Shown piece after piece: positions 1 through 8,427 of a DNA stretch of 31,387 bases. Below the pieces are notes generated by a model, which was not told the origin of the DNA, did not search any database, and saw only the letters and a list, made by a program, of their open reading frames with translations. Numbering within the stretch: position 1 is the first letter of the stretch; the number at the start of each line of letters is the position of its first letter. Made by a program: the position numbers and the translations under genes. Source of the stretch: CAYYYG01 sp964476135. GTDB taxonomy: Bacteria; Patescibacteriota; Microgenomatia; UBA1406; GWC2-37-13. Location: assembly GCA_964476135.1 (NCBI GenBank), contig CAYYYG010000009.1, forward strand, positions 1 through 31,387, in the 5' to 3' direction.

Positions 1-1
1 A

Positions 2-766
2 TGCGCATCGTGCAAACACGTATACCCTATTATCGGTAACCAATATATGTTTTCAGAAACTGGCACAAGTTATCCTCTTAGTAACTCTCTGGATCGACTC
101 AAATTTCGGTTTAAACAATATGCTGAATTTTACGATTTACTGGTACGCATCTGTAGTCCGATATACTTTAATGATGGAATAAAAAAATTTATTAAACAAT
201 ACATTAAGGAAGGCAGTGTAGCAATAAATCTTGGCAGTGGAAATACTAATTACGATAATATTTCTAACATAGATATAATTCCCTACCCCAACGTAAATCT
301 TGTATGCGATATCCAACGTGTACCTATTAAGTCGAATAGTGTAGATGTACTGATAAATAGTGCTGTGCTCGAACATGTTTGCAGTGATACAAAAATAGTC
401 ACAGAAATGCGTAGAATATTGAAAAAAGGAGGAGTCCTCTATTGTCTTTATCCATTTATTCAGGGCTATCACGCTTCACCCGGTGATTACACCAGAAGAA
501 CACAGGACGGAATAAAAGAACTATTTAAAGAGTTCGAGATTGTCGAACTTCGCAATTTTGGAGGTCCAACTTCCGGATTACTCTGGATTTTTCAAGAATG
601 GATCGCGATAGCATTTTCGTTTGGCATACAACCTCTCCACGACATTGTCTACCTCATCGTAATGCTTATCACCTTCCCTATTAAGTATTTAGATATAATA
701 CTGATCCACAACAAATACGCGAAATATATCTCGTCTGGTTTTATCTTTGTCGGCAAAAAAAAATAA
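2..766 (+). CDS. SAM-dependent methyltransferase, 5' end outside window
   Basis: Class I methyltransferase of the Methyltransf_11 type. The SAM-binding motif I is INLGSGN, followed by an acidic strand end (NIDII) and the post-motif region SVDVLINSAVLEHV, then ILKKGGVLYCLYP. An ATG at 47 could start a 239-residue protein. However, the same frame stays open to the window edge and reads CASCKHVYPIIGNQY just before that ATG. A CxxC followed by YPII is typical of the Trm112-like zinc ribbon often found N-terminal to such methyltransferases, so I read this as a 5'-truncated gene. The C-terminal third is hydrophobic, suggesting membrane association. It lies 3 nt upstream of the sugar aminotransferase gene, so a role in glycan or lipid-carrier modification is inferred. 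The substrate is unknown. Confidence 0.8.
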   Translation, partial: CASCKHVYPIIGNQYMFSETGTSYPLSNSLDRLKFRFKQYAEFYDLLVRICSPIYFNDGIKKFIKQYIKEGSVAINLGSGNTNYDNISNIDIIPYPNVNLVCDIQRVPIKSNSVDVLINSAVLEHVCSDTKIVTEMRRILKKGGVLYCLYPFIQGYHASPGDYTRRTQDGIKELFKEFEIVELRNFGGPTSGLLWIFQEWIAIAFSFGIQPLHDIVYLIVMLITFPIKYLDIILIHNKYAKYISSGFIFVGKKK

Positions 767-769
767 TTT

Positions 770-1900
770 ATGGACATAAAATTTAATGCGCCTACCACTG
801 TCGGGAAAGAAATAATATATATAAAAGATGCCATACGCCGCGGAAAAATATCTGGCAACGGCCACTATACTGATAAATGTGAGACTTTTCTTGAAAAAAA
901 ATTCAAGGTTCCAAAAGTACTTCTTACGACCTCATGTACACACGCTCTTGAAATGGCAGCATTACTCCTTGATATAAAAAGTAACGATGAAATAATTTTG
1001 CCGTCATTTACATTTTCTTCAACAGTAAACGCCTTTTTACTCAGAGGAGCAAAACCGATTTTTATAGACATTCGTCCGGATACCCTGAACATAGATGAGT
1101 GTAAAATCGAAAAAAAAATCACCAGTAGAACAAAAGCTCTGGTTCTTATCCACTACGCAGGTGTCGCTTGCAACATGGGTCCAATACTAAAGATATCAAA
1201 AAAATATAATATCCCTATCGTCGAAGACTCTGCTCAGGCCATGAACGCAAAATATCATAGTTCATACCTCGGGACTCAGGGAATGCTGGGGGCGTTTAGT
1301 TTTCACGAAACAAAAAACTTTTATTGCGGAGAGGGCGGTGCAATACTCATAAATGATACCCGACTGGTCGAAAAAGCTGAGATACTAAGAGAAAAAGGCA
1401 CAAATAGAAGTAAATTTTTTAGGGGTGGCACTAACCAATACGAGTGGGTGGGATTAGGCTCAAGTTATATAATGTCCGAACTGTTAGCTGCATTCCTATA
1501 TGCTCAGCTAGAAAATCTCGAGAACACTCAAATTAAAAGACAACAAAAATATGAATTTTATTTACGTTCTTTACATATGCTTGAACAAAGAGGCGTTCTG
1601 AGGCTGCCAAAGCGCCCAAAGTACTCCACGCCAAATTACCATACATTTTATTTATTACTTAACTCGCATGCCGAGCGCGAAGCGCTTAAGCAGCATCTAA
1701 ACAAGAGGGGAATCATGGCTATCATCCATTATGTTCCTTTGCACTCTTCGGCTATGGGACTATCGCTCAACTACACAGCGGAAGATCTGCCAATCACCGA
1801 AGAGATGAGTAAAAAAATTTTGCGACTTCCTCTATATAATGATTTATCTGAATATCAACAGAATTACATAGTAAATCAGATATCGAATTTTTTTAAATAG
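770..1900 (+). CDS. wecE: WecE/RffA-like dTDP-4-amino-4,6-dideoxyhexose transaminase
   Basis: PLP-dependent sugar aminotransferase of the DegT/DnrJ/EryC1/StrS family, 376 residues (usual length). The Schiff-base lysine is K182 in SFHETKN. The His-Glu-Thr-Lys-Asn version is characteristic of the WecE/RffA branch, which makes dTDP-4-amino-4,6-dideoxygalactose from the 4-keto sugar. The PLP-contacting Asp is D153 in VEDSAQA, and GEGGAILIND follows the lysine as expected. It acts in the cytosol on a nucleotide sugar. It sits between a methyltransferase and a polyprenyl-phosphate glycosyltransferase (2 nt to the next gene), followed by a formyltransferase. The likely product is therefore an N-formylated amino sugar. 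The exact sugar (Fuc4N or another) is inferred. No Shine-Dalgarno precedes the ATG. Confidence 0.9.
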   Translation: MDIKFNAPTTVGKEIIYIKDAIRRGKISGNGHYTDKCETFLEKKFKVPKVLLTTSCTHALEMAALLLDIKSNDEIILPSFTFSSTVNAFLLRGAKPIFIDIRPDTLNIDECKIEKKITSRTKALVLIHYAGVACNMGPILKISKKYNIPIVEDSAQAMNAKYHSSYLGTQGMLGAFSFHETKNFYCGEGGAILINDTRLVEKAEILREKGTNRSKFFRGGTNQYEWVGLGSSYIMSELLAAFLYAQLENLENTQIKRQQKYEFYLRSLHMLEQRGVLRLPKRPKYSTPNYHTFYLLLNSHAEREALKQHLNKRGIMAIIHYVPLHSSAMGLSLNYTAEDLPITEEMSKKILRLPLYNDLSEYQQNYIVNQISNFFK

Positions 1901-1902
1901 AA

Positions 1903-2826
1903 ATGGACATATCTGTAGTGTCGCCTGTATATAATAGCGAAGACTCTCTCAACCAACTATATCAACGTCTGACAAAAACCCTGCATGCCTTAGGAACGGA
2001 GTATGAGATTGTATTAGTCAACGACGGGAGTCAGGATAGATCATGGAAGTTAATCTTGGATATTGCAAAAAAAGACCATCGAGTGAAAGGCGTAAACCTA
2101 TCAAAAAATTTCGGCCAGCATAATGCTATATCTGCGGGTTTAGAATTTGCAGTCGGAGAATGGGTCGTCGTAATGGATTGCGATTTGCAAGATTTGCCGG
2201 AAGAGATTCCGAAGTTATTCCGCGAAGCCAAAAATAAATACGATGTAGTGTTGGCTAGGCGAACATATAGGAATGACACACTTATCAAGCGGCTTTTTTC
2301 TTACTTATTCTATCTAATATTTGACTATTTCACCGACAGAGCTACCGATAGCTCTATTGCAAACTTTGGGATATATAACCAATTAGTAATCAAAAATTAT
2401 AGACAACTAAAAGAACACAGTATATTTTTTCCAACATCAATAAGCTGGCTCGGTTTCAGCCGGGGGTATGTTGATGTAACTCACGGAAAACGTCTGCATG
2501 GAAAAAGTACTTATAATTTTTATAAGCTCTTCAGACTGGGTAGCAACGTGATCATCTCCTTTTCAAACAAACCTCTTTTACTTTTCGTACATATAGGTTT
2601 TGGATTATCTGTGTTATCTTTCCTTTATGTTATATATATTGTGGTTAAATATTTTGTTTGGAAAATACCAATTCTGGGGTGGGCAAGTGTTATTTCTTCG
2701 ATATTCTTTTTAGGGGGCATGATTTTGGCGGGTATTGGGATACTCGGATTGTATATAGATAAAATTTATGATGAAGTCAAAAACAGGCCAAAATATATCG
2801 TTAAAGAGGCCGTTAACACAAACTAA
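1903..2826 (+). CDS. Polyprenyl-phosphate glycosyltransferase, GT2 (ArnC/GtrB-like)
   Basis: GT2 enzyme of the DPM1/ArnC/GtrB group, 307 residues. The N-terminal GT-A domain has SPVYNSED, the acidic VNDGSQD, and the metal-binding DCD motif (D92-C-D94) in VMDCDLQDLPEE. Two hydrophobic helices follow at about 225-250 and 262-285, with the characteristic tail YIDKIYDEVKNRPKYIV. Family members move a sugar from a nucleotide donor to undecaprenyl phosphate on the cytoplasmic face. It follows the aminotransferase by 2 nt, and its last 59 nt overlap the formyltransferase gene, so the three genes probably form one translationally coupled operon. This arrangement resembles ArnB-ArnC-ArnA. The sugar donor is inferred. 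Confidence 0.9.
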   Translation: MDISVVSPVYNSEDSLNQLYQRLTKTLHALGTEYEIVLVNDGSQDRSWKLILDIAKKDHRVKGVNLSKNFGQHNAISAGLEFAVGEWVVVMDCDLQDLPEEIPKLFREAKNKYDVVLARRTYRNDTLIKRLFSYLFYLIFDYFTDRATDSSIANFGIYNQLVIKNYRQLKEHSIFFPTSISWLGFSRGYVDVTHGKRLHGKSTYNFYKLFRLGSNVIISFSNKPLLLFVHIGFGLSVLSFLYVIYIVVKYFVWKIPILGWASVISSIFFLGGMILAGIGILGLYIDKIYDEVKNRPKYIVKEAVNTN

Positions 2827-3574
2827 CGTAGTATTATTCGCGAACCAGGACAACGGTTATAATATCACGAAATATCTGTTTGAACAGGCTGACACTAATA
2901 TAAAAACTGTAGTTGTCTATCCCAATACCCGAGGCCAGTGGTGGAAGTCGGTGCTGGATTTCGCAAAAAAAAATAATTTAGAATACATAGTCTATAAATC
3001 AGATGTCAAACTACTTAATACCCTAAATAAACATAAATACGATTTCTTGATTTCTGCAAATTGGAGACATAAGATTTCTGTAGAAGTGCTTAAACTGGCA
3101 AAGATTGGTAATGTGAATATGCATAATAGCTTATTACCAAAATATGCCGGGGTGTACGCAACTTCCTGGCCAATATATCACAATGAAAAAAAAGCGGGAG
3201 TAACTTTACATTGGATGTCGGAAAAACTGGACAGAGGCGATATAATTTTTCAAAAAAGATTTTCGATTGCGCCATGGCACACATGTGAAGATTTATGGAA
3301 AATTACCAACCGTCACACTTTTCAAATGTTTAAGCAAATGTGGAAGATAAGGTCTAAATGGCGCTCCATAAGCCATCCACAAAAAGGTAAATTTATTTAC
3401 TATTCTAGTAAAGACTTTATAAAAAATAATCTTGTGGATATTAATAAGAATGTCAAAATAGCGGACTTTATCAATTATCTTAGAGCAAAATCATTCAGTC
3501 GTTATAATAATGCATACTATATTGACTCTATTACTAAGAAGAAAATTTACATTTCTATAAATCTACACCCGTAA
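2768..3574 (+). CDS. Sugar N-formyltransferase (ArnA/Fmt N-terminal-like fold)
   Basis: Formyltransferase-fold protein of 268 residues. The catalytic triad typical of the family is visible: N117 and H119 in NVNMHNSLLPKYAG, and D155 in MSEKLDRGDIIFQ. Known members use N10-formyl-tetrahydrofolate to formylate methionyl-tRNA or amino sugars (ArnA, VioF, Fdt). The context of a nucleotide-sugar aminotransferase and an ArnC-like GT2 argues for an amino-sugar substrate rather than initiator tRNA. The start ATGATG lies 59 nt inside the preceding gene; no other in-frame ATG exists before residue 118, so the overlap seems real. The family core begins at about residue 20, so the first residues are a non-conserved extension. 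The C-terminal region (about 205-268) is short compared with Fmt. Confidence 0.85.
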   Translation: MMKSKTGQNISLKRPLTQTNVVLFANQDNGYNITKYLFEQADTNIKTVVVYPNTRGQWWKSVLDFAKKNNLEYIVYKSDVKLLNTLNKHKYDFLISANWRHKISVEVLKLAKIGNVNMHNSLLPKYAGVYATSWPIYHNEKKAGVTLHWMSEKLDRGDIIFQKRFSIAPWHTCEDLWKITNRHTFQMFKQMWKIRSKWRSISHPQKGKFIYYSSKDFIKNNLVDINKNVKIADFINYLRAKSFSRYNNAYYIDSITKKKIYISINLHP

Positions 3575-3579
3575 TCAAT

Positions 3580-5235
3580 ATGCGATTTAAGCTATTTTTC
3601 GCGATTTCACTACTATTTATTCTTTTTTTTATTTTTTTTACACCTGTCTACGAACAAAATGACGACTTCATAATGACATCAATGATCAATGGCAGCTACA
3701 CAGGCAGTCCAACACCATATGTAATCTTCATAAACATAATTTACAGCAAAATGCTTGTATATTTGTACTCTTTTTTTCCTGATATCAACTGGTATAGTGG
3801 CATCTTTTATATTATTGCTATCCTCTCATATTTTACTCTGATCTCCATGATGCTTGCAATTAAAAACAGAGCACTGGCAGGAGCCATAATTCTTGCAGAA
3901 AATATCTTTTTTATATTGTTCTTACTACAGCTCCAATTTACGACTATAGCTACCATAGCGGCAACAGCCGGCATTATGCTAGCCATGTATATAACAACAT
4001 ATTACGATAGTTATAAAAATAGATCATACTATATCATGGCCTTCATTTTACTTTTATTAAGTTCATTGATCAGAGACTCATCGTTCTATCTTGTACTAAT
4101 TTTATCTTTACCCACTATGTTATTTCTGATCATGAAAAAAAAGAAAAATAACAAGTACTTCCTCAGTTTCTGTGTTCTGCTTTTTACGGCTTTTTTTCTA
4201 GCAAAAATCATCCATTTTAACTCCTACCAATCGAACAAGGACTGGAAAAATTTCATGGAATTTCAAAAATGGCGATCGCAGTTTCATATATACGAACTCT
4301 ATGACTACGATACTAACCGTTCAGTGTACAGTAATATCGGCTGGAGCAAGAATGATTATATGATGTTTCGTACCTGGTTTTATAATGACAAAAATTTATT
4401 TACTACCAATAAGATTAAATATCTGATATCAAAAATAAAATACTCGAGCCCAAATAAAGAAATACTGCACGGAACTATGAAAAGGCTTATGAGTAACATA
4501 CGATCAACGTTTTATTTCCTGACTTTATATTGCCTGTTTCTTATTATTACTTGGCGATTTATGAATAAATCTCATACTAGTATATCAGCGATAACCAACA
4601 TGATCGCTGTTTCGATATATGTATATTTTTCTTATCTCGGTTGGTTCCCGGAAAGAGTGTCTTTTTCGGTCATATTTTGCCTGTTTAACTTACATGCGTT
4701 AAATATTCTCAGTAATAACAGTGTTTCGTTTTCTAAACAAAATATGTCGAATACTATACTTTTATCGATTTATTTTCTTGTCTGTCTGTCCATATTCCCT
4801 ACATTTGTCCAACTTAACAAAGTAAATAAATTAAAAATATCGACTCTAAATAAAATATTCGATGAATTACCATCAAAAAATTCGATAATCATAGTTTGGG
4901 AAAAAGCACTTCCTTTAGAATGGACATATGTATTTGACGACTTTAAGAAAAAAAGAGCTATAAATATTGCCGGAATGGGATGGAGTCAGCGTACCCCAAC
5001 TGACAGTAGTTTACTAGAAAAATTTTCCGTAAAAGAACCTCCGCTCGATTACTTTCAAAAAAATGATATATACATCGCGGCTAACCCAAGATATAAGTCT
5101 CTGCTCAGTCAGTATATGCTTGACCATTATGATAAAAAAGTGTCATATGAAGTGATCGGAGATTTCAACAAATACGGCTACCCCACACAAGTCTTGAAGG
5201 TGTCCATAAGCGATGATGGTGTTAAAAAAAATTAA
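3580..5235 (+). CDS. Polytopic membrane protein, probable GT-C glycosyltransferase
   Basis: 551 residues with roughly ten or more hydrophobic segments and a soluble C-terminal region from about residue 420. After the first membrane helix the first extracytoplasmic loop carries an Asp pair (EQNDDF, D28-D29). This is where GT-C fold enzymes place their catalytic acid. I recognise no specific family; it may belong to the uncharacterised GtrII/DUF-type group. It starts 5 nt after the formyltransferase and has the same AT-rich composition, so it is probably the last gene of that operon. It is the obvious candidate to transfer the lipid-linked sugar outside the membrane. Function is inferred from topology and context only. 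A flippase or polymerase remains possible. Confidence 0.6.
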   Translation: MRFKLFFAISLLFILFFIFFTPVYEQNDDFIMTSMINGSYTGSPTPYVIFINIIYSKMLVYLYSFFPDINWYSGIFYIIAILSYFTLISMMLAIKNRALAGAIILAENIFFILFLLQLQFTTIATIAATAGIMLAMYITTYYDSYKNRSYYIMAFILLLLSSLIRDSSFYLVLILSLPTMLFLIMKKKKNNKYFLSFCVLLFTAFFLAKIIHFNSYQSNKDWKNFMEFQKWRSQFHIYELYDYDTNRSVYSNIGWSKNDYMMFRTWFYNDKNLFTTNKIKYLISKIKYSSPNKEILHGTMKRLMSNIRSTFYFLTLYCLFLIITWRFMNKSHTSISAITNMIAVSIYVYFSYLGWFPERVSFSVIFCLFNLHALNILSNNSVSFSKQNMSNTILLSIYFLVCLSIFPTFVQLNKVNKLKISTLNKIFDELPSKNSIIIVWEKALPLEWTYVFDDFKKKRAINIAGMGWSQRTPTDSSLLEKFSVKEPPLDYFQKNDIYIAANPRYKSLLSQYMLDHYDKKVSYEVIGDFNKYGYPTQVLKVSISDDGVKKN

Positions 5236-5258
5236 TTTGCAGAAGGACAATTCTTTAT

Positions 5259-6794
5259 TTATAGAACAGGCTCATATATGTAGAACGGTATATTCTTTGA
5301 ATATTTATACAGTACTACTCTATCGCTTCTTCTGTAATTTTTTTCTATCAGTTTTAAATAGTTACCCAGTCTCTCATATTTATTGGTCTGCATGCAGCAA
5401 TCGAAATGATCGAGAATAATCATTTTAAATTTTCTGTTCCTTATTAAATTTGCGTATTCTTCGGAAATCGAAATATTATCTATGAGAGGACTAAAATTTC
5501 CGGCATCTCCCATAACCTCCTGTATCGCATTGATATTGGCATGCTCATCTTTACCGGCAAGGAATGCTAAATAAGAATGCGATGGAATAAACACAGCGCC
5601 CTTTGTGTTGCGTATTCTCTCGATGAGATTTCTCTCGGTAACTGAGGCTATGTTGCTTGGAATATAATCCTGCGGCTGGTAAAGAAAAATCGCAAATTGG
5701 AATATTAACAGCATTACCACACATGCTCTCTTATAAATATCCTCTATATTAGACCCGTTAAAATTGTTGAAAATAATTTTATCGGCCGCAATGCCAGCCG
5801 TAATAGAAACAAAAGCATAAATCGGCAGCAAAGTATTTACCTGGCCTCCTAAGTTTAATCTCCCCATCCAGGAAAGGAGACAAATAATAATAGCCATATA
5901 CGAGTAGAATTTTCTTTCCGGAAAAATATTCCTTTTTCTCAAACCATATACTGTCAGTACGCATAAAATCAGAATATTTGCCGCTATGTCGTAGGCCCAG
6001 TACCCAAATATCATATGATTGGCGATTATATGATTACTGGCACTCTTAAAAACAAATATATGAAACCACCCCTGTGAATATTGGTTCAATAATACATACC
6101 ATACTGCTCCCAGAAGATAAACAACTAAATAGACCCATAGGTATCTCCTTTTGAAAATCAAAATATAGGCAGTAACTCCAAATGCAACGAATAATCCTGT
6201 CTGTTTGGTATATATAGACAGAACTAAGAGTGCCGCAGATATAAAATAATGAAGGTATCTCCGTCCGTTTTTAAGTGCGTATAAAGAACCCAGAATAAGC
6301 AGGACAAATAGTGAATCCACTCTTGCCGCCGTCATATAGCCGTTCGTAAGTTGGTAAGTACCAACATAACACGCAGCCGAAAATAATGCAGCTTTCATGG
6401 ATCCAGTTTCGCGAAAAACCCAGCGAAATATCAGAATGACGCTTAAGATGGTTGCCGCTAATGACACGGCTCTTAAAATCGAAATATCTATCCGCCCCAT
6501 AAATAATGCGACGACTGAGGTTATATAAAAGTAAAGAGGCGGATATATTTGCGGTATATATCTGAATGTAGGTTTAGTGTAAATCTGTGCTCCTGAAAGT
6601 ATTCTAGATACGATTTCTACCCCGCCGCCCTCAAGTTCGACAAGCTCAAAGGGATAATTCAGCCGGAAATAGGTAACGTATAGAAAGACGCATATGAAAT
6701 AAACCGACAGAATGACCAATGCATGCTGATTTATCGTAATCAGCTTATTCAAAAAATTTCTTATAATCTTATAAATTCGACTACGATTATTCAT
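5259..6794 (-). CDS. GT39/ArnT-like membrane glycosyltransferase
   Basis: 511-residue polytopic protein with the N-terminal signature of bacterial GT39/PMT_2-type GT-C enzymes. After the first helix a loop with acidic residues (YPFELVELEGG, E50/E53/E55) is followed by ILSGAQIYTKP and then YIPQIYPPLYFYIT. This is the usual pattern of an acidic loop, then G-x-x-[IL]-Y, then Y-x-P-P-[LF]. A C-terminal soluble part from about residue 395 looks like the periplasmic domain common in these proteins. Such enzymes take a sugar from a polyprenyl-phosphate donor and attach it to a lipid, glycan or protein outside the membrane. It converges with the upstream GT-C gene (23 nt between stops) and diverges from the next one (40 nt between starts). 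The substrate is unknown. Confidence 0.75.
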   Translation of the reverse strand: MNNRSRIYKIIRNFLNKLITINQHALVILSVYFICVFLYVTYFRLNYPFELVELEGGGVEIVSRILSGAQIYTKPTFRYIPQIYPPLYFYITSVVALFMGRIDISILRAVSLAATILSVILIFRWVFRETGSMKAALFSAACYVGTYQLTNGYMTAARVDSLFVLLILGSLYALKNGRRYLHYFISAALLVLSIYTKQTGLFVAFGVTAYILIFKRRYLWVYLVVYLLGAVWYVLLNQYSQGWFHIFVFKSASNHIIANHMIFGYWAYDIAANILILCVLTVYGLRKRNIFPERKFYSYMAIIICLLSWMGRLNLGGQVNTLLPIYAFVSITAGIAADKIIFNNFNGSNIEDIYKRACVVMLLIFQFAIFLYQPQDYIPSNIASVTERNLIERIRNTKGAVFIPSHSYLAFLAGKDEHANINAIQEVMGDAGNFSPLIDNISISEEYANLIRNRKFKMIILDHFDCCMQTNKYERLGNYLKLIEKNYRRSDRVVLYKYSKNIPFYIYEPVL

Positions 6795-6834
6795 ACCATT
6801 AAAAGGCGTTTAATATTTTCGGACATCAGTTTGT

Positions 6835-8427
6835 TTGGTATACTTCATATTAAAGAAAGTGATTAAAATCTTCCGTAAAGCGCTGTTTTGTAAATACAAT
6901 ATCATAATTCTTCTCTCATGTTTGATAAAAATCAGACATATCCCCTCGAATCACTTCCCGCTTAATGATGGCGGAATGTTCTACTCAATGATCGGCGATC
7001 TCATCGACAACAGTTATTTTATACCAAAAATAATCTCTTACAATCAGGCGGGAATACCATTCACCTACCCGCCTTTTTCATTTTACTCCGCTGCCGTCCT
7101 AGAAAAATTTGCCGGTATCTCAAGGATAGATTTGATAATGTTTATACCGGGAATCGTGTCTATAGCAACTACTCTAGTCATTTATAAATTGGCGCTCAAA
7201 ATTTCCAAATCGGATTTTGCGGCTTTTACCGCGGCCGGAATACATGCTGTCTGGCCGGCCGCTTACACCTGGATTATAATGGGCGGCGGATTAAGCAGGT
7301 CCTTCGGACAATTTTTCGCTCTCTGTGCAATTTTCTACTGCATCGAATACGTCAGCAACAATAAACGGATATCGATATTAAAATACGGCGTCTTTTTGTC
7401 ACTGACTATCCTTTCCCACCCCGAATGGACATCGTTTGCCGCTTATACCAGCTTCCTGATAATTTTCTTAGGAATTAGAAAACCGAATGTAATACTTGCC
7501 TTTGTTGCGCAGACTGCGCTGATAGTCTTCTTATCGACATCGGTCTGGTGGATTCAGATTGTTATAAATAATAATTTTCATAGCCTGATCAATGCGGTAC
7601 ATGCAGGAAGATCGGACTCGATAAATTTCGGAATCTTATTTTCCAACCATATAGAAATAATTATTTTCCTGATGATTATACTAACAGCACCTCGCCGCAA
7701 GGCTAAATATTTATTTCGCAAAGAAGAAGTGTTTCTTTTTACCTGGATAATTATTGGCATATTCCTAAGACTGAGAAGTTCGACGACTCATTTAGTTATT
7801 CCTCTTTCACTTCTTACCGGACATTTTCTAAATGAAATCAGATTGAAGCTTAATACACATATCCAGAATTATCCTGGTGAGGCAGGTCGGCATGGCGCCA
7901 AAATATTAGCTATAGCACTTACTGTCATCATGCTTGCATATATCTTTATCAGCAGCCAAAATTTCCCCGAACGCCTTAATTCACTGTCGAACGATAATAT
8001 AGACGCAATGTCTTGGATCGAAAAAAATACCGGTTCCTCGGCTATGTTTGTGATAATGAATGAGGAAGATAGATGGTGGCTCGACAAGACTTCAGAATGG
8101 TTTCCCGCAATAACCAAAAGAAAAAATGTCATACTGGTTCAGGGCTACGAGTGGCTTCCACACAGCATCTATATAAACCAAGGAAACGGATTTTATATGG
8201 CTAAATCCTGTTTTTGGGAAGGGATAGATTGCCTGGAAGATCGTTTCGGAGAATTGGCAATCAGCTTCGACCACATATATCTGGAAGAAAACACCACTGG
8301 TCTTAACTCGCAGTTTGCTGACAGTCTGTCAAATTCGAAGCGATATCAAAAAATATATGAAAAAAATTACATCTCCATATGGAAGTCGATAACTAGTCCT
8401 CCTTCAGCCGTTTTGCCGCCGTTATAA
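6835..8427 (+). CDS. Polytopic GT-C-like glycosyltransferase
   Basis: 530-residue multi-helix protein. After the first helix comes FPLNDGGMFYSMIGDL (D45), then GIPFTYPPFSFY. This is the same order as in GT39-like enzymes: an acidic residue in the first outer loop, then a [FY]-x-YPP segment. The C-terminal portion from about residue 385 is soluble and includes ENTGSSAMFVIMNEEDRWW. The start used is TTG at 6835, because the first in-frame ATG falls inside the conserved loop. A GTG at 6859 is an alternative. The last 35 nt overlap the tail of the convergent TMTC-like gene. It probably uses a polyprenyl-phosphate sugar; the acceptor is unknown. Confidence 0.65.
   Translation: MVYFILKKVIKIFRKALFCKYNIIILLSCLIKIRHIPSNHFPLNDGGMFYSMIGDLIDNSYFIPKIISYNQAGIPFTYPPFSFYSAAVLEKFAGISRIDLIMFIPGIVSIATTLVIYKLALKISKSDFAAFTAAGIHAVWPAAYTWIIMGGGLSRSFGQFFALCAIFYCIEYVSNNKRISILKYGVFLSLTILSHPEWTSFAAYTSFLIIFLGIRKPNVILAFVAQTALIVFLSTSVWWIQIVINNNFHSLINAVHAGRSDSINFGILFSNHIEIIIFLMIILTAPRRKAKYLFRKEEVFLFTWIIIGIFLRLRSSTTHLVIPLSLLTGHFLNEIRLKLNTHIQNYPGEAGRHGAKILAIALTVIMLAYIFISSQNFPERLNSLSNDNIDAMSWIEKNTGSSAMFVIMNEEDRWWLDKTSEWFPAITKRKNVILVQGYEWLPHSIYINQGNGFYMAKSCFWEGIDCLEDRFGELAISFDHIYLEENTTGLNSQFADSLSNSKRYQKIYEKNYISIWKSITSPPSAVLPPL

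Noticed and set aside
1..39. A separate 12-codon ORF starting at base 1
   Set aside because: Frame 2 over the same bases joins the methyltransferase and encodes a zinc-ribbon-like end, a better explanation.
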